A stretch of 15,362 nucleotides of DNA from positions 1-15,362 of the forward strand of contig JAADDB010000322.1 in assembly GCA_013154135.1 (NCBI GenBank), in the 5' to 3' direction. This document shows positions 1 through 6,397 of this stretch, in pieces (position 1 is the first letter of the stretch; the number at the start of each line of letters is the position of its first letter). The notes below the pieces were generated by a model. It did not search any database and had not been told where the DNA came from. It was given only the letters and a program-made list of their open reading frames with translations. This stretch comes from Chloroflexota bacterium (GTDB lineage: Bacteria > Chloroflexota > Anaerolineae > JAADDB01). Made by a program: the position numbers and the translations under genes.

Positions 1-122
1 GACACGTTGATGCGTCGTCTGAGCCTAGGAAAACCTATCTGGATACGTCTTGTCCCTTACTTCAGATAAAACTGTCGGGTAGTCAGATCGTCAATCGTTA
101 CTCATTACTCGTTAGACCCTGG

Positions 123-160
123 CCCCGTCCGCCGCCGAGGTAGTATCGATCGGGACGGGG
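123..160. repeat. 8-bp inverted repeat (possible hairpin)
   Basis: CCCCGTCC at 123-130 is perfectly complementary to GGACGGGG at 153-160, with a 22-nt loop. There is no T-run after it, so it is not a standard intrinsic terminator in the plus direction. It could be the remnant of a termination or stability hairpin of an upstream unit. Confidence 0.4.
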
Positions 161-220
161 ACACGTCGGCCGCAGGTCCACCCCGCGCCCCGCCGGGGGC
201 GTCCCATCCGTTGGGGCGTT

Positions 221-277
221 GTCCTCGGTCCAACTTGTCTGGCAACTGGTTGAGTAGACAACTTGGCCCCGAGGGAC
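221..277. promoter_or_regulatory. 57-bp nested imperfect palindrome next to the promoter
   Basis: Arms pair around a centre near 248: GTCC 221-224 with GGAC 274-277, TCGG 225-228 with CCGA 269-272, CCAA 230-233 with TTGG 263-266, TTGTCT 235-240 with AGACAA 256-261, and CAAC 243-246 with GTTG 249-252. That is 22 base pairs with only small mismatches or bulges. The palindrome ends one base before the -35 box at 278. This position fits an operator or activator site for a dimeric or tetrameric regulator. A terminator hairpin of an upstream transcript is an alternative, since a TTTTT run lies at 284-288. Confidence 0.55.
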
Positions 278-306
278 TTGACATTTTTGGCCCTTTGCCG
301 TAGAAT
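278..306 (+). promoter_or_regulatory. Strong sigma-70-type promoter for the operon
   Basis: A perfect -35 hexamer TTGACA (278-283), a 17-bp spacer and TAGAAT (301-306, one mismatch to TATAAT) make this the best promoter match in the window. Transcription would start near 313 and run through a leader of about 295 nt into the coxG-like gene. It is the likely main promoter of the catabolic block. Confidence 0.75.
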
Positions 307-339
307 AGGGCTGTAATCCCCCATAGCACGATACGAACA

Positions 340-400
340 GAGGCGGTGTTTTGGCGAGGCGGTAGGCACGCCGAAAGTCGCCTCTTTTCCTTTTTCGGCG
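340..400 (+). promoter_or_regulatory. Leader with alternative hairpins (attenuator-like)
   Basis: Two overlapping stems can form in the 5' leader. Stem A pairs GAGGCG (356-361) with CGCCTC (379-384), followed directly by TTTTCCTTTTT (385-395), which resembles a weak intrinsic terminator. A second copy of GAGGCGGT at 340-347 could pair with the same CGCCTC. Stem B pairs CGCCGAAA (369-376) with TTTCGGCG (393-400), a perfect 8-bp helix that uses the T-run and part of the loop of A, so A and B cannot coexist. That is the layout of an attenuator or riboswitch expression platform. No known riboswitch class was recognised. Confidence 0.4.
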
Positions 401-500
401 CCAATAGATTTCAACATGCCAAGGAATTGTTGTCTTCCGAGCGTTTAGGGCTGATGGACGGATGAACCCTTTCTCTCCGGTAACATCCCTTCCCGGGGTG

Positions 501-536
501 GAGGAAAGGGGGAGGAAAGACCTTCCCCTCTTTCTC
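501..536 (+). repeat. Purine/pyrimidine hairpin in the leader
   Basis: The purine-rich arm 501-515 pairs with the pyrimidine-rich arm 521-536 around a 5-nt loop, giving about 14 pairs with a few one-base bulges. No T-run follows. It lies about 70 nt upstream of the first gene and may act as an mRNA-stability or translation-control element. The rest of the leader up to 594 shows only short AATTTTG and GTCCAA repeats. Confidence 0.4.
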
Positions 537-607
537 GGACCACCAAATTTTGTCCAAAGTCCAATTTTGCAGAGGAGTCAGGAATTCTTGCACGAAGGAG
601 AACCCCA

Positions 608-1291
608 ATGATCCGCTTAGAAGGTTCGTACACATTCGATGGTCCTCGCGACGTGGTGTGGGAAGTCCTCATGGATCCGGACGCGCTGGCAAAGGCTTTG
701 CCCGGTGTGCAGAGCATGGAGAAGGTGGATGAGAACACGTACAAAGCCACCATGAACGTCCGGGTCGGGCCGGTGCAGGGACGCTTCCAGGGGACGGTGA
801 AGATGTCGGATGTTCGCCCGCCGGAGGGATATCATCTTCTGGTGGAAGGAAGTGGCCCCCAAGGGTTTGTCAAGGGCGAAGGGGATCTGCACCTGGAAGA
901 TCAAGGGGAAAAGACGTTGCTCACCTACACCTTGGAGTCCCAGGTGGGCGGACGGATTGCCGGTGTGGGGCAACGGCTCATCGAGAGCACGGCCAAATCC
1001 CTGATCCGACAGGGGCTGAACGCCCTGAACCGTCAGGTTCAGGCTCGGGTTCAGGGACCGCCGCCGGAAGCGACCACCTCTGCGCCCGAAGCATCTCGCG
1101 TGGAAACACCCTCTCAGCCTTCATCCCCCCCTGATGTTGAACCGCCCAGCATGACCCAGGTGACGGTGGAAATCGTCAAGGATGTGGTCGCAGACATGAT
1201 TCCGGAAGAGCAACGTCCCACCGTGTTGGCCGCGGTGGTGGGCTTCTTTGCCTTCCTCATCGGTTGGCTGGTTGGCCGTTCGTCTAAGTGA
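608..1291 (+). CDS. coxG: CoxG-like SRPBCC protein, tail-anchored
   Basis: This 227-residue protein matches the CO dehydrogenase subunit G family. A SRPBCC/START-like hydrophobic-pocket domain (about 1-145) carries the typical ALPGV and GRIAGVGQRLI segments. A Pro/Ser/Thr-rich linker (about 149-185) and one C-terminal hydrophobic helix (about 205-223, ending GRSSK) follow, so the domain is probably tethered to the inner face of the membrane. CoxG proteins work with molybdenum hydroxylases; in mycobacterial CO dehydrogenase CoxG is implicated in membrane and quinone coupling. Here it is first in the operon but about 5 kb from the hydroxylase genes. AAGGAG at 595-600 lies 7 nt before ATG 608, supporting this start. 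The family assignment is secure; a quinone-coupling role is inferred. Confidence 0.88.
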   Translation: MIRLEGSYTFDGPRDVVWEVLMDPDALAKALPGVQSMEKVDENTYKATMNVRVGPVQGRFQGTVKMSDVRPPEGYHLLVEGSGPQGFVKGEGDLHLEDQGEKTLLTYTLESQVGGRIAGVGQRLIESTAKSLIRQGLNALNRQVQARVQGPPPEATTSAPEASRVETPSQPSSPPDVEPPSMTQVTVEIVKDVVADMIPEEQRPTVLAAVVGFFAFLIGWLVGRSSK

Positions 1292-1326
1292 GCTGGGCAC
1301 ATATCCCACGAGGAGGAGAACCCTCT

Positions 1327-3033
1327 ATGTCGGTTATTCGAGCGGAGATCCGACCCGGAGCTTATTACGACTCCGTGGTCCTCATGCAGTTACAGCGTGC
1401 CCTGGTGGAATTGCCCGGCGTGGAGGATGCCGGCGTGGTGATGGGCACGGAAGCGAACAAGGAATTGTTGGCCCAGGTGGACTTGTTAACCCCCGAAGTA
1501 GCCTCCGCGGCCGCGGATGATCTGGTCATCGTGGTAAAGGCGGAGAGCGAGGAGGCCGCGCTGCAAGCCCTCTCCCAGGTGGATGAGCTCCTCAAGCGGC
1601 GGCGTTCCAAGTCCACCCAGCAGTTCCGGCCGAAGACGTTGGAATCGGCTACGAAGGTGCTGCCCGAGGCCCAATGGGTCCTCATTTCCGTGCCCGGTCG
1701 CTATGCCGCGGGCGTGGCCCGGGAGGCCTTGCGCTTGGGACGGCACGTGTTCCTCTACAGTGACAATGTGGCCCTGGACGATGAGATCGACCTGAAGAAA
1801 CACGCGGCGGAAAAGGGACTCCTGGTCATGGGGCCCGATTGTGGTACCGCCATCATCAACGGGGTCGGGTTGGGCTTTGCCAACAAGGTACGACGGGGCC
1901 CCATCGGGGTGGTGGCCGCGGCCGGCACCGGGTTGCAGACGGTCACCTCCCGCATCCACCAGCTGGGCAGTGGTGTGTCCCAAGCCATCGGCACCGGGGG
2001 GCGCGACCTCTCGGAGAAGGTAGGAGCCCGGACCACGTTGGCCGGCCTGGATGTGCTGGCCCGGGATCCGGAGACGCAAGTCATCGTTATCATCTCCAAG
2101 CCCCCTTCCCCCAAGGTCGCGGAGAAGGTGTTACGGGCCGCCCGCACCGCGGGGAAGCCCGTGGTGGTGAACTTCGTCGGCTACACCCCCACCACACCAC
2201 CGGTGGGCAACATCACCTACGCGTCCACCCTGGACGAGGCAGCCCGCCAGGCGGTCGCCCTGGCCCAGGCCCTGGGCGAAGCCCCGGCCGTGCACTGGGA
2301 TACCACACCCTTCGCGGAAGGACAGCGCTACCTGCGGGGCCTGTATTCCGGCGGGACATTGGCGTACGAGGCCCTGCTCCTCCTGCGCGACATGTTGCCC
2401 CAGGTGTACACGAATTTGCACATGGACGGGGTGAAGGAGTTGTCCAACCCCATGCGCAGTGAGAAGCACACGGTGGTGGACTTGGGGGAGGATGTGTTCA
2501 CGGTGGGACGACTTCACCCCATGATGGACAACGATTTGCGCATCCGTCGTCTGCGTCAGGAAGGGGAAGACCCCCAGGTGGCGGTGATTCTGATGGATGT
2601 GGTGTTGGGTTACGGCGCCCATCCGGATCCCGCGTCGGAGTTGGCGCCCGCGGTGGAGGAGGTGTTGGCCCAGGCTGAGGAGGCCGGTCGTCACCTGGAG
2701 GTGGTGGTGACGGTGGTGGGCACGGAGGAGGACCCGCAGAATTTGGACGCCCAGCTCATGGCCTTTGACGCGGCCGGGGCCAAGGTGTTCACGGATCACG
2801 TGGCCGCGGTGCACTACGCCGGCTACCTGGCCCGGATGTTGGATCCGGATGTGGGGCAGAAGCCCATCCCCCTGGACGCGTTCCACTCCCCCTTCGCGGC
2901 CATCAACGTGGGATTGGAATCCTTTGCCGAGAGCCTGGCCGCTCAGGGAGCGCAAGTGGTCCATGTGGACTGGCGTCCGCCGGCAGGGGGCAATGAGCGG
3001 TTGATGGCTCTGCTGGCACGCATGAAGAAATGA
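1327..3033 (+). CDS. fdrA: FdrA/AllF-like carbamoyltransferase subunit
   Basis: A 568-residue protein of the FdrA family, full length for the group. It has an N-terminal small domain (about 1-90), a succinyl-CoA-synthetase-alpha-like Rossmann region (about 115-320, with GPDCGT at 169-174 and a GTGGRDLSEKVG segment) and a C-terminal ligase-like domain ending in the family's INVGLESFA and GGN segments. In E. coli, FdrA (AllF) forms oxamate carbamoyltransferase with AllG and AllH. The phosphohistidine of SucD (GHAG) is replaced by GN at about 294-295, arguing against an ATP-dependent CoA ligase mechanism. An in-frame GTG at 1288 overlaps coxG, but AGGAGG at 1310-1315 supports ATG 1327. The gene sits 35 bp after coxG and is followed by a terminator. 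The substrate here need not be oxamate. Confidence 0.88.
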   Translation: MSVIRAEIRPGAYYDSVVLMQLQRALVELPGVEDAGVVMGTEANKELLAQVDLLTPEVASAAADDLVIVVKAESEEAALQALSQVDELLKRRRSKSTQQFRPKTLESATKVLPEAQWVLISVPGRYAAGVAREALRLGRHVFLYSDNVALDDEIDLKKHAAEKGLLVMGPDCGTAIINGVGLGFANKVRRGPIGVVAAAGTGLQTVTSRIHQLGSGVSQAIGTGGRDLSEKVGARTTLAGLDVLARDPETQVIVIISKPPSPKVAEKVLRAARTAGKPVVVNFVGYTPTTPPVGNITYASTLDEAARQAVALAQALGEAPAVHWDTTPFAEGQRYLRGLYSGGTLAYEALLLLRDMLPQVYTNLHMDGVKELSNPMRSEKHTVVDLGEDVFTVGRLHPMMDNDLRIRRLRQEGEDPQVAVILMDVVLGYGAHPDPASELAPAVEEVLAQAEEAGRHLEVVVTVVGTEEDPQNLDAQLMAFDAAGAKVFTDHVAAVHYAGYLARMLDPDVGQKPIPLDAFHSPFAAINVGLESFAESLAAQGAQVVHVDWRPPAGGNERLMALLARMKK

Positions 3034-3040
3034 GGTCACG

Positions 3041-3071
3041 ATGCGGCAACGGGAATCCGTTGCCGCATTTT
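3041..3071 (+). terminator. Intrinsic terminator after fdrA
   Basis: A perfect 12-bp stem (3041-3052 with 3057-3068) closes a GAAT tetraloop and is followed by a short T-run (3068-3071, then GT). It starts 7 bp after the fdrA stop. The T-run is short, so termination may be partial, which would leave the genes downstream of fdrA expressed by read-through or from another start. Confidence 0.75.
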
Positions 3072-3086
3072 GTATGGTTCAACTCA

Positions 3087-3159
3087 CCTGTCGCTGATCT
3101 GGAGAGGGGTTCGGCCCATTCCCTGTCCGGGCGAACGGGTCTTGCAGACCAGCGACAGG
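3087..3159 (+). promoter_or_regulatory. Structured leader upstream of the allG-like gene
   Basis: CCTGTCGCTG (3087-3096) is perfectly complementary to CAGCGACAGG (3150-3159). After one mismatch the helix continues with TCTG (3098-3101) and CAGA (3145-3148), so 14 of 15 positions pair. Inside the loop a second stem forms between GTTCG-CCC (about 3109-3117, one bulged G) and GGGCGAAC (about 3129-3136). The result is a nested hairpin ending 40 nt before the ATG at 3200. It may be a cis-acting RNA or an operator. No known riboswitch consensus was matched, and no convincing promoter was found in this spacer. Confidence 0.45.
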
Positions 3160-3199
3160 AGCGTTCAACGGTGGTATATCCTCATGAGGAGGAAGGACA

Positions 3200-4447
3200 A
3201 TGACAGTCGATATTGACCGAGCGAATGCAGAAGCTGTAGAGCGCATGATGGAAGCGCGGCCGGTGCTGGTCGGGTTGGGCACCGCGCGTGATGTGGTTCC
3301 CGGCATGAAGGATAACATGCTGCTGCACGCGGGTCCGCCCATCACGTGGGAGCGGGCTTCCGGACCCATGCGAGGGGCCATCATCGGCGCGCTGATTTTC
3401 GAAGGGTTGGCCAAGAGCCCGGAGGAGGCGGAGGCCATGGTGAAGGCCGGGGAGATCATCCTGGAGCCGTGTCACGAGCACCAGGCAGTGGGCCCCATGG
3501 CCGGTGTCACATCTCCTTCCATGGCCGTCTACATCCTGGAAAACAAGACCCACGGGAATGTGGCCTTTTCCAACCTCAATGAGGGCTACGGTCGTGTGTT
3601 GCGCTACGGCGCGTACGGCGAGGATGTGATCGAACGGTTGCGCTGGATGCACGACGTGATGGCGCCGGTCCTGCGGGAGGCCATCGAGGCCAGCGGCGGG
3701 ATCGACATCAAGACGCTCATCGCGGAGGCGCTCCACATGGGGGATGAGGGGCATAACCGGAACAAGGCCGGTTCGCTCATCTTCACCAAAGCGCTGGCCC
3801 CGCACGTGGCCAAGGCGGCCCCCAGCAGCGACGTGGCCTCCGACATTCTGCGCTTCTTGGGGGACAACGCGTTGACCGTCCTCAACCCGGTGATGGCCGC
3901 GTGCAAGGCCATGGCCGATGCGGCCCACGGGGTGGAGGGGAGCACGATTGTCACCGCGATGGCCCGGAACGGGACCGATTTCGGCATTCGGGTCAGTGGG
4001 CTGGGCGACCGCTGGTTCACCGCCCCCGCGGAGATCCCCAAGGGCTTGTACTTCTCCGGCTTCAGCGCAGAGGACGCGAATCCCGACATCGGGGACAGCA
4101 CCATCACGGAGACCGCGGGGATCGGCGGGTTTGCCATGGCCGCGGCCCCGGCCATCGTCACGTTTGTCAGCGGCACGCCGCAGGATGCCATCAACACGAC
4201 CATGGAGATGTACGAGATCACCGCAACCGAGCACAAGTACTTCACCATTCCCTACCTGGACTTCCGCGGCACGCCGACGGGCATTGACGTGCGCAAGGTG
4301 GTGGAAACGGGGATCACCCCGCGGGTGAACACGGGGATTGCTCACAAGGAACCGGGCGTGGGCCAGATCGGCGCCGGCCTTGTCCGCCCGCCCATGAAGG
4401 TTTTCGAGGAAGCGCTCCTTGCCTTCGCGGAGAAATATGGATTTTGA
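3200..4447 (+). CDS. allG: DUF1116/AllG-like carbamoyltransferase subunit
   Basis: A 415-residue protein of the DUF1116 (YlbE) family, essentially the same length as E. coli AllG (about 420). Family-typical stretches are GPPITWERASGPMRGA (45-60), EPCHEHQAVGPMAGVTSPSM (89-108), SNLNEGYGRVLRYGAYG (124-140) and HMGDEGHNRNKAG (179-191), rich in conserved His/Glu/Asn suited to a catalytic site. In E. coli, AllG with AllF and AllH catalyses reversible carbamoyl transfer between carbamoyl phosphate and oxamate/oxalurate. A GAGGAGGAAGG Shine-Dalgarno (3186-3196) directs ATG 3200. It lies 166 bp after fdrA, separated by a terminator and a structured leader. No DUF2877 (AllH) or carbamate kinase gene is present in the window. 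Family call is firm; the substrate is unknown. Confidence 0.87.
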   Translation: MTVDIDRANAEAVERMMEARPVLVGLGTARDVVPGMKDNMLLHAGPPITWERASGPMRGAIIGALIFEGLAKSPEEAEAMVKAGEIILEPCHEHQAVGPMAGVTSPSMAVYILENKTHGNVAFSNLNEGYGRVLRYGAYGEDVIERLRWMHDVMAPVLREAIEASGGIDIKTLIAEALHMGDEGHNRNKAGSLIFTKALAPHVAKAAPSSDVASDILRFLGDNALTVLNPVMAACKAMADAAHGVEGSTIVTAMARNGTDFGIRVSGLGDRWFTAPAEIPKGLYFSGFSAEDANPDIGDSTITETAGIGGFAMAAAPAIVTFVSGTPQDAINTTMEMYEITATEHKYFTIPYLDFRGTPTGIDVRKVVETGITPRVNTGIAHKEPGVGQIGAGLVRPPMKVFEEALLAFAEKYGF

Positions 4448-4655
4448 GCAAGGGTCGGGTATTAGGTAGCGGGGGAAGGGACGTTGACGGCCCAGGGCAT
4501 CCCCCGCGGGAGGACCTGGTTTGCGTGGATGGGTGGTGGGTTTGGCCCATCCCCCCACGCAAAACCCCTTCCCAGCCCGGGGCGAGGATGTGGGGCCCCG
4601 GAAAGAAATTCTTGAGCGTGCCTGATACCGGATGCCCAACCAGGAGGGTATGATC
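4448..4655 (+). repeat. 208-bp spacer with three consecutive hairpins
   Basis: Three stems lie in series. GCGGGGGA 4469-4476 pairs with TCCCCCGC 4500-4507. TTTGCGTGG 4520-4528 pairs with CCACGCAAA 4555-4563, with an inner ATGGG/CCCAT stem at 4529-4533 and 4546-4550. CCGGGGC 4577-4583 pairs with GCCCCGG 4595-4601. None is followed by a T-run, so these are not standard intrinsic terminators. They may be factor-dependent termination, RNA-processing or stability elements. No promoter with good -35 and -10 boxes was seen. Confidence 0.45.
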
Positions 4656-6332
4656 ATGGATCGAGAGGAATTCATCCGCACGTTGGCCAATGCCAAGGTG
4701 TACGACCTGACACAGGATCTGAGCATTTTCACGCCGCCGTGGCCCGGGGACAAGGCCTTGGAGATCCACTTCTTCAAGCGTCTGACCGGCGCGTACGGCG
4801 GTGGACAGGGCGCGAACGGTCAGCTCATCAGCTGGAGCAACACCACCGGCACCCACTTGATGGGAGAGCGCGCGTACCACTCCGGTGGACGGGCCCTTTC
4901 CGACGTGCCCTTGCGGGATCTCATGGGCCCGGGCGTGGTGGTGGACATCTCCGACCTGGTTTCGGATTACAGTGTCTACACGCCCGAGATGATCGAGAGC
5001 CGCGCGGATGTGCGGGAAGGGGATATCCTCATCATCAACACCGGATATCACCGGTACTCCTGGGATCAACCCGATGTGTTGAACCCCAACGCCCAGGGCG
5101 GGGTGGAGAACAAGGAATTCGGCTTCCTCGTCCGGCACCCCGGCCCGTCCATGGACTTCTTCAAGTGGGCCATCGACAAGAAGTTGAAGATCATCGGGGT
5201 GGACGCGGGGTCCGTGGAACACCCTATGAACACTACCATTCGCTGGATGCACCCCAAGGAATTCGAAAAGGCCGAGGCCAAACTCAAGGCGGAATGGGGC
5301 AAATCGTGGGAGGAGATGTTCCCGCCCGAGGAGTATTACCGCCTGATTCACATGGACGTGCCCAAGGCCCACATCCTCTTCGCGGAATCCCTTGTGGGCC
5401 AAATCGACGAACTCAAGGGCAAACGGGCCTGGATCATGGTCATGCCCATTCCCTTCATGGAAGTGGAGAGCTCCTGGGCCCGAGTGGTGGCCTATCTCCC
5501 ACCCGACGGCATGAGCGAGGAAGAGTTCTTCCAGATGATGGAAGCGGCCGAAGTGTACGACCTGACCTTGCCCTTTAGCGTGCAGACCCCCCAGTGGGCC
5601 AATTACGAGCCCCTTTCCGTCAAGTACATCAAGCGGGTGGGCGGCCAACCCTTTGGCCTGGGGCGGAACACGTCCCTCTGCCGGGCCAGTTTCCACCTCT
5701 CCACCCACATGGATGGGGAAAAGCACTTCTGGTCCAACGGTCGTACCATCGGTCAGGTGCCGTTGGACTATTGGATCGGGCCCGCCGCGCTGGCCGACAT
5801 CTCCCACATGGTGACGGATTTGGACGTCTACACCCCGGAGATGATCGAGAGCGTGGTGGAGGTGCGGGAAGGGGATATCCTCCTCATCAAGACGGGATGG
5901 CACAAGTACGGGTGGTTGAGCCCGGACGCGGACGAATTCCGCTACATGGTGCGGCATCCCGGCCCCTCTCCCGACTTTTCCGAATGGGTGTTGTCCAAGA
6001 AGATCAAGTGGTTGGGCATCGACGCGGTCAGCCAAGACCATCCCATGAACACCATCCAACGCATCTGGCATCCCAAGACCTTTGAGGAGGCCAACCGCAA
6101 GTTGAAGGAGAAGTTCGGCAAGGATTGGGACGAGATGTTCCCCTTGGACAAGTACTACCAGGATACCCATTTGAACCTCTTCCCCAAGGGCGTGGTCCAC
6201 GCGGAGAACTTGGGCATGGATATTGCCCACTTGCCCAGTGGACGGTATTACGTGGGCGCGTATTTGCCCAAGGGCATGGAGACCGCGTCCATGTGGGGTC
6301 GGTTCGTCCTGATGAAGGAAGGCGAAGAGTGA
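4656..6332 (+). CDS. Tandem two-domain cyclase-family hydrolase
   Basis: The 558-residue protein holds two copies of the cyclase (KynB/isatin-hydrolase-like) metal-dependent hydrolase fold, about residues 12-285 and 297-558; single-domain members are usually about 200-280 residues. Shared blocks are VYDLT (15 and 300), VYTPEMIES (107 and 391), VRHPGPS (159 and 432) and HPMNT (189 and 462). The C-terminal copy keeps the metal motif HLSTHMDGEKH (347-357: H347, H351, D353, H357) plus H505 and E517. The N-terminal copy has TTGTH then M69 and H75, lacking the first His and the Asp, though H232 and E244 remain. Known relatives hydrolyse N-formylkynurenine or open isatin, so a cyclic amide or formamide substrate is likely. 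AGGAGGG at 4642-4648 favours ATG 4656 over ATG 4632 or 4650. Confidence 0.85.
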   Translation: MDREEFIRTLANAKVYDLTQDLSIFTPPWPGDKALEIHFFKRLTGAYGGGQGANGQLISWSNTTGTHLMGERAYHSGGRALSDVPLRDLMGPGVVVDISDLVSDYSVYTPEMIESRADVREGDILIINTGYHRYSWDQPDVLNPNAQGGVENKEFGFLVRHPGPSMDFFKWAIDKKLKIIGVDAGSVEHPMNTTIRWMHPKEFEKAEAKLKAEWGKSWEEMFPPEEYYRLIHMDVPKAHILFAESLVGQIDELKGKRAWIMVMPIPFMEVESSWARVVAYLPPDGMSEEEFFQMMEAAEVYDLTLPFSVQTPQWANYEPLSVKYIKRVGGQPFGLGRNTSLCRASFHLSTHMDGEKHFWSNGRTIGQVPLDYWIGPAALADISHMVTDLDVYTPEMIESVVEVREGDILLIKTGWHKYGWLSPDADEFRYMVRHPGPSPDFSEWVLSKKIKWLGIDAVSQDHPMNTIQRIWHPKTFEEANRKLKEKFGKDWDEMFPLDKYYQDTHLNLFPKGVVHAENLGMDIAHLPSGRYYVGAYLPKGMETASMWGRFVLMKEGEE

Positions 6333-6339
6333 GATGATA

Positions 6340-6377
6340 GGGATGGGCGGTCCGGCCTCGGGTGGGCCGCCCATCCC
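6340..6377 (+). repeat. Perfect 11-bp hairpin after the cyclase gene
   Basis: GGGATGGGCGG (6340-6350) pairs with CCGCCCATCCC (6367-6377), and two or three further inner pairs including G-U are possible. No T-run follows, so it is probably an mRNA-stability, processing or factor-dependent termination structure between the cyclase and the hydroxylase genes. Confidence 0.55.
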
Positions 6378-6397
6378 ACGCATGACCGGAGGTCACC

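Larger units (their letters stand above)
1..312. other. Gene-free upstream region
   Basis: No coding region is convincing here: the open frames on the minus strand give low-complexity, Arg/Pro-rich translations with no recognisable family and no ribosome-binding site. The first 115 bases are visibly richer in A+T than the rest and include a short degenerate repeat (TTACTC at about 98-113, occurring twice). The remainder holds an 8-bp dyad, a long palindrome and a promoter, listed separately. The end of an upstream gene is not visible. Confidence 0.6.

Noticed and set aside
105..753. Several short minus-strand open frames in the upstream region and over coxG
   Set aside because: Their translations are low-complexity and resemble no family, they overlap each other, the promoter or coxG, and they lack ribosome-binding sites.
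1288..1326. GTG start at 1288 for fdrA, overlapping coxG
   Set aside because: The extra 13 residues do not look like an FdrA N-terminus, and a strong AGGAGG site is correctly spaced for ATG 1327.
3087..3199. Known riboswitch (glycine or guanidine-I type) upstream of the allG-like gene
   Set aside because: GGAGAG and GGGTTC fragments look suggestive, but the remaining conserved core segments of those classes are absent.
4613..4640. Promoter before the cyclase gene (TTGAGC at 4613)
   Set aside because: No acceptable -10 box occurs at 16-18 bp spacing.
3182..6383. Long antisense open frames (531 and 689 codons) opposite the allG-like and cyclase genes
   Set aside because: They are His/Gly/Arg-rich shadows created by high G+C third positions of the plus-strand genes, run across gene boundaries and match no family.
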